Below, piece after piece: positions 60,399-64,000 of a stretch of 64,000 bases of DNA. This DNA comes from Paractinoplanes durhamensis. GTDB taxonomy: Bacteria; Actinomycetota; Actinomycetes; Mycobacteriales; Micromonosporaceae. A program made the position numbers and the translations under genes. The notes beneath the pieces were generated by a model. That model searched no databases and was not told where the DNA came from. It worked only from the letters and a program-made list of their open reading frames with translations. The stretch spans positions 186,001-250,000 of the forward strand of contig NZ_BOML01000006.1 of NCBI RefSeq assembly GCF_016862175.1. The letters run 5' to 3'. The first letter of the stretch is position 1. Every line of letters starts with the position of its first letter.

Positions 60399-61552
60399 AA
60401 AGCTTCCGCATAGCGAGTGCGGCCGCAGCAATTGGCATTGTTGCGGCCGCCTCACTTCCAGCAACCGCCGCCTACGCCGACAGTGTTCGCGATCAAGAAT
60501 GGTATCTGCGCAGCGTGAATGCACCGCAGACCAGATCCATAACCACTGGGCAGGGCGTTACCGTCGCCGTAATCGATACGGGCACTTCCCCGCATCCGGA
60601 TCTACGGAAGAACCTCCTCAGCGGAGCTGACGAAACCGTCTCCGGGTCCGGCAACGGCCAAAACGACCAGCAGGGCCACGGAACGCGCATTGCTGGATTG
60701 ATCGCGGCTCACGGAGGCGCTGGAAACAAAGGAATGCAGGGCATCGCCCCGTCCGCGAAGATTCTGCCGATCCGGGTGGCACAGAGCGCAGAAGGTAAGA
60801 GCACCGACGCTCTTGCGAAGGGAATGAACTTCGCGATAGACCACGGCGCCTCGGTGATCAACATTTCTTTGGTCGGCGGACCTGACTTCGACGTGGAAGA
60901 TGCCGTTGCCCGAGCGCTGGAGCGCAATGTCGTCGTGGTTGCCGGGGTCGGCAATGCCCCGCACGACCTTGTCATCGGCTATCCCGCCGCGTTTGACGGA
61001 GTTCTGGCGGTCGGTGCGACCGGGCGCGACGGAAAGCGTGCGGCTATTTCGGTGAAGGACGCGAAGGTCCAGATCTGCGCGCCAGGCGTCGACATGATTT
61101 CCACGACGCCGAACGGCGGCTACTCCCTCGCCTCAGGCACGTCCGACTCGACCGCGATAGTCTCAGGAGCGGCCGCTCTGGTTCGTGCCAAGTTTCCGGA
61201 CTTGTCAGCCAAGGACGTCATCAATCGCCTCACCGCCACCGCGGATGACATCGGGCCACCCGGGCGGGATGCCGAATGTGGGTTCGGACGGTTGAACGTG
61301 CTCAAGGCACTTACCGCAGACGTACCCCTGCTCGAGGGAACCGCTCAGTCGACCCCGCCCAGTTCGGCCTCCACTACCGCGTCCACCGCGCCCGGCTATA
61401 TCGATCCGGCCGCGACCACCGTGCCGCCGCCGCAGGCCGAGCCGGAACCGGCTTCCAGCAGCACGCCGCTCGTGCTCGGGCTAGTTGCGGGCCTTGTGGT
61501 GGCCGGTGGTCTCGTCGCTGCGCTGGTTATTCGGCGGCGCCGGAGCTTCTGA
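60395..61552 (+). CDS. mycP: Type VII secretion-associated mycosin (subtilisin-like protease MycP)
   Basis: 385 residues from TTG overlapping the previous stop (TTGA). A signal peptide (about 1-29, ending ATAAYADS) precedes the S8 domain with D61 (VAVIDTGTSPHPDL), H95 (QQGHGTRIAGL) and S250 (LASGTSDSTAIVSG). A Pro/Thr linker and a C-terminal membrane helix (VLGLVAGLVVAGGLVAALVI) with RRRRSF follow, the standard mycosin topology. Mycosins support and trim ESX secretion. No eccB/C/D/E genes are adjacent, so its partner machinery must be elsewhere. Confidence 0.9.
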   Translation: MKSFRIASAAAAIGIVAAASLPATAAYADSVRDQEWYLRSVNAPQTRSITTGQGVTVAVIDTGTSPHPDLRKNLLSGADETVSGSGNGQNDQQGHGTRIAGLIAAHGGAGNKGMQGIAPSAKILPIRVAQSAEGKSTDALAKGMNFAIDHGASVINISLVGGPDFDVEDAVARALERNVVVVAGVGNAPHDLVIGYPAAFDGVLAVGATGRDGKRAAISVKDAKVQICAPGVDMISTTPNGGYSLASGTSDSTAIVSGAAALVRAKFPDLSAKDVINRLTATADDIGPPGRDAECGFGRLNVLKALTADVPLLEGTAQSTPPSSASTTASTAPGYIDPAATTVPPPQAEPEPASSSTPLVLGLVAGLVVAGGLVAALVIRRRRSF

Positions 61553-61656
61553 CCGGGCCGTGACAAGCCGCCCCGCCTGGAACTTATGTGGCTTAAGGGC
61601 GGAAACGCGGCGTTCTGTGCACCTTCGGTGGGGCCGGGGCTTGTAACCTCGGAAGC

Positions 61657-62271
61657 GTGCAGAACGACATCGCGTACCGGCTGGTCCTCGCCTCGGCCAG
61701 TCCGGCCCGGAGCGCCCTTCTCTCCGCTGCCGGCATTGACGCCGAGGTCCTGGTCAGTGGCGTCGACGAGTCCACCGTGGAAGCCACCGATGCCTACTCG
61801 CTCTGTCTCGCGCTGGCGCGGATGAAGGCTCGGGCCATCGCCGCCGAGCTTCCGGCCGATCCGGGGATTCTGGTGCTCGGGTGTGACTCGGTGCTGGCGT
61901 TCGAGGGGGAGATCTTCGGGAAGCCGGCCAACGCCACCGAAGCGGCCAAGCGCTGGTCGATGATGCGCGGTCGCTCGGGCGTGCTGCACACCGGTCATCA
62001 CCTCACCGGGCTGGTCAGCGGCAAGCAGGCCGAGGGGGTCGGCACCACCGTGGTGCATTTCGCCGACGTCACTGACGAGGAGATCGCGGCCTACGTCGCC
62101 ACCGACGAGCCGCTCAACGTGGCCGGGTCCTTCACGCTGGACGGGCGCGGTGGCGCCTTCGTCGAGCGGATCGAAGGGGATCCGGGCAACGTCATCGGGC
62201 TTTCCCTTCCGCTGCTGCGGAAGCTCCTCATCGAGATGGGCGTCTCGATCACCGCTTTGTGGCGGGCCTGA
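61657..62271 (+). CDS. maf: Maf family nucleoside triphosphate pyrophosphatase
   Basis: 204 residues from GTG, 7 nt after TAACCT. Motifs are RLVLASASPARSALLSAAGI, VLVSGVDEST, LGCDSVLAFEGEIFGKP, MMRGRSGVLHTGHHL and the C-terminal GRGGAFVERIEGDPGNVIGLSLP. It hydrolyses non-canonical or excess NTPs (dTTP/UTP/modified nucleotides) to monophosphates. The last codons (ALWRA) lie in the first arm of a terminator-like inverted repeat. Confidence 0.93.
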   Translation: MQNDIAYRLVLASASPARSALLSAAGIDAEVLVSGVDESTVEATDAYSLCLALARMKARAIAAELPADPGILVLGCDSVLAFEGEIFGKPANATEAAKRWSMMRGRSGVLHTGHHLTGLVSGKQAEGVGTTVVHFADVTDEEIAAYVATDEPLNVAGSFTLDGRGGAFVERIEGDPGNVIGLSLPLLRKLLIEMGVSITALWRA

Positions 62272-62353
62272 CCAGGCCCGCCACAAAGCGGCAAGGCCCG
62301 CCACAAAGCGGCAAGGCCCGCCACAAAGCGGCAAGGCCCGCCACAAAGCGGCG
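62252..62353. terminator. Maf terminator hairpin amplified into four tandem 20-bp repeats
   Basis: The first arm CCGCTTTGTGGCGGGCCT (62252-62269), within maf, pairs perfectly with AGGCCCGCCACAAAGCGG (62274-62291). The 3' arm is then repeated at 20-bp intervals starting 62274, 62294, 62314 and 62334, the last with a one-base change. The array ends 14 bp before the convergent ABC permease stop, so it may terminate both genes. Confidence 0.85.
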
Positions 62354-62366
62354 AAACCGGAGAGCC

Positions 62367-63122
62367 TCAGCGCACGCTGCGGGAGAACTCCCGAGCCGCC
62401 CACAGGACGGCGAGCAGCGCCAGCACGGCCATGATCAGCAGGCCCTGCCAGACATCGGGGGCGCCCAGGTCACCCCGGAACAGGGCCCGGGTGCCGTTGA
62501 CCGCCCACGAGAACGGGTTCCAATCGGCGATGCCCTGCAGCCAACCGGGGGCGAAGGTCAGCGGCAGCAGGATGCCGGAGAGCAGCAGCACCGGCTGGGC
62601 CACCGTGTTCATCAGCGGCGCCAGCGCGTCCTCGCTCTTCACGACGAGCGCGATGCCGTAGCTCAGGGCCGAGGTCATCAGTGAGATCAGCGCCAGCATC
62701 AGGTACGCGAGCAGCAGGTTCCCGATGAACACGCGCAGATCGAAGAGCAGGGCCAGCAGCGTGATGATCACCGCCTGGGCGATCAGCGAGACCACGTCGC
62801 GCAGCGATCGGCCCAGCAGCAGGGCCAGCCGCGACACGGGGGTCACCCGGGAGCGCTCGATCACCCCGGCCCGCAGCTCGGCGATCAGCCCGAAACCCTG
62901 GAACAGGCCCCCGAAGATCGCGAGCAGAACCAACAGGCCGGGGACGAAGATTTCGTACGCCTCCGCGTTGGAGTTCACCTGAAGTGCCGGTTTGAGCAGC
63001 GGGGCGAACAGCAACAGATACATCACCGGCTGGAAGACGCCGACCAGGATCCAGACCGGATTGCGCAGCAGTAGTTGAGCCTGCCGCTGGAAGATCAGTG
63101 AAGTGTCGCGCAGCAGCTTCAT
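62367..63122 (-). CDS. ABC-2 type exporter permease (DrrB-like)
   Basis: 251 residues with six predicted membrane helices: NPVWILVGVFQPVMYLLLF, GLLVLLAIFGGLFQGFGL, then RSRVTPVSRLALLLGRSL and PVLLLSGILLPLTFAPGWL. The signature of ABC-2 permeases, NPFSWAVNGTRALFRG, is near the C-terminus. It pairs with the ATPase gene just upstream on this strand (3-bp gap). Such DrrAB-type pairs export drugs or lipids; the substrate is unknown. Confidence 0.9.
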   Translation of the reverse strand: MKLLRDTSLIFQRQAQLLLRNPVWILVGVFQPVMYLLLFAPLLKPALQVNSNAEAYEIFVPGLLVLLAIFGGLFQGFGLIAELRAGVIERSRVTPVSRLALLLGRSLRDVVSLIAQAVIITLLALLFDLRVFIGNLLLAYLMLALISLMTSALSYGIALVVKSEDALAPLMNTVAQPVLLLSGILLPLTFAPGWLQGIADWNPFSWAVNGTRALFRGDLGAPDVWQGLLIMAVLALLAVLWAAREFSRSVR

Positions 63123-63125
63123 CGC

Positions 63126-64000
63126 TCAGCTCTCCCGCAGGGATCGGCCGGTCTTGGTGAGGAAGACGTCGTCGAGGCTGGGCCGGCGCAGCTCGATCCC
63201 GCCCAGCGGCACGTCGGCGGCGTCCAGGGCGCGCAGGATCTGCGGAATGGCCACGGCGCCGTCTTCGACAAAGAGGCGCACGCTGTCGTCGTACGTCTCA
63301 ATCTTGTAGGCATTGAGGGCTTGCGCAGCGGCAGAGATCGAGCCGGGCGCGAGTCCGACCCGAACAACGTCGCCGGAGATTTCCCTTTTCAGTTCGGAAG
63401 GCGTGCCGGAGGCGACGATCTCGCCGTTGTCCATGATGGAGATCCGGTCGCAGAGCGCGTCAGCCTCGTCGAGGTAGTGCGTGGTGATGAAGACCGTCAT
63501 GCCCTCCGCGCGCAGACGGCGGACCTCGTCCCACATGTGGGCCCGGCTCTGCGGGTCGAGGCCGGTGGTGGGCTCGTCGAGGAAGACCACCTTGGGTTCG
63601 TGGATGATGCCGAGCGCGATGTCGACCCGTCGGCGCTGCCCACCGGAGTAGGTCTGGCACTTGCGGTCGGCGTACTCGGACAGTTGGAACGCCTCGAGGA
63701 CCTGGGCGGTGCGGGCGCGGGCGTCCGCCTTGCTGACGCCGTAGAGCCGGGCCTGGAGCACCAACTCCTCGCGGGCGGTCGATCCGTCCCAGGTGCTGCC
63801 GCCCTGTGCGACGTACCCGATCCGGCGGCGCACTTCCCCGGGGTCGGCGCGGAGGTCGGCGCCGGCGATGGTCGCGCTGCCGCCGTCCGGCTCGATCAGG
63901 GTGGCGAGCATGCGCAGCGTGGTGGTCTTGCCGGCCCCGTTCGGGCCGAGGAAGCCGAAGATCTCGCCTTCGGCGACGTCGAGGTCGACACCGCGTACGG
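63126..64000 (-). CDS. ABC exporter ATP-binding protein (DrrA-like), N-terminus outside window
   Basis: About 291 residues visible; the frame continues beyond base 64000. Walker A is in FGFLGPNGAGKTTTLRM, the Q-loop region VAQGGSTWD, the signature YSGGQRRRVDIALG and Walker B KVVFLDEPTTGLDP, with the switch His in FITTHYLDEAD. A C-terminal DUF4162-like part (VRVGLAPGSISAAAQAL, RRPSLDDVFL) matches DrrA. It powers the adjacent permease. Confidence 0.92.
   Translation of the reverse strand, partial: VRGVDLDVAEGEIFGFLGPNGAGKTTTLRMLATLIEPDGGSATIAGADLRADPGEVRRRIGYVAQGGSTWDGSTAREELVLQARLYGVSKADARARTAQVLEAFQLSEYADRKCQTYSGGQRRRVDIALGIIHEPKVVFLDEPTTGLDPQSRAHMWDEVRRLRAEGMTVFITTHYLDEADALCDRISIMDNGEIVASGTPSELKREISGDVVRVGLAPGSISAAAQALNAYKIETYDDSVRLFVEDGAVAIPQILRALDAADVPLGGIELRRPSLDDVFLTKTGRSLRES

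Noticed and set aside
62274..62353. CRISPR-like look of the 20-bp repeats after maf
   Set aside because: The units are directly contiguous with no spacers, and each is a terminator arm.

Overview
The window is a GC-rich (about 70%) actinobacterial chromosome segment. Leaderless genes, GTG/TTG starts, G5-domain and GtrA proteins, type VII secretion (T7SS) substrates and an acyl-CoA carboxylase epsilon subunit suggest Micromonosporaceae, probably an Actinoplanes relative. This placement is inferred from gene content, not from a database search. No rRNA, tRNA, IS element, prophage or CRISPR array was seen.

Layout: (1) 1-8.6 kb, a lipid/alcohol catabolic cluster: a phosphotransferase plus ACAD10-like dehydrogenase pair with a TetR regulator, an alcohol dehydrogenase/aldehyde dehydrogenase/TetR operon, and a divergent acyl-CoA dehydrogenase/acyl-CoA ligase operon joined by a 30-codon coupled frame. 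(2) 8.6-13.8 kb, small housekeeping and regulatory genes (NUDIX, PH domain, nucleotidyltransferase, G5, MarR, ArsR/SRPBCC, GNAT). (3) 13.8-25.3 kb, a conflict island. It holds a five-gene minus-strand operon (YbaB-like, EspC-like, a 1969-residue T7SS-type polymorphic toxin, two candidate immunity proteins). Divergently lie two tandem paralogues, each with a YrhB-like immunity domain, a YwqJ-type deaminase and a SUKH-3 immunity domain. A Uma2-type nuclease and a VapBC pair follow. (4) 25.3-38.8 kb, housekeeping: ychF, ada/alkA-ogt, a short-type valS, rmuC, ispH, xseAB, and membrane and lipoproteins. (5) 38.8-48.1 kb, glpX, rhomboid, a secreted trypsin-like protease, a transglycosylase-like protein preceded by a perfect CRP/GlxR-type palindrome, PIN-PhoH, trehalose-phosphatase, a cis-prenyltransferase and GTP-dependent PEP carboxykinase. 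(6) 48.1-58.4 kb, an ECF sigma factor with a C-terminal zinc-finger-like extension, tandem GtrA proteins, birA, accD, an M50 protease, a PknB-like kinase and accE. (7) 58.5-64 kb, two T7SS-substrate-like proteins with a mycosin protease, then maf with an amplified terminator repeat and a DrrAB-like ABC exporter cut by the window edge.

The strongest leads are the toxin and its divergent partners. The toxin carries two complete papain-like triads with identical spacing (C969/H1073/D1088 and C1570/H1674/D1689) plus a C-terminal nucleotidyltransferase-like tip, so it appears to hold three effectors. The divergent genes place a deaminase between two immunity folds. At the regulatory scale, about two dozen genes start 6-8 nt after a TANNNT-like -10 hexamer, indicating mostly leaderless transcription. 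This rule helped choose many of the starts given here.
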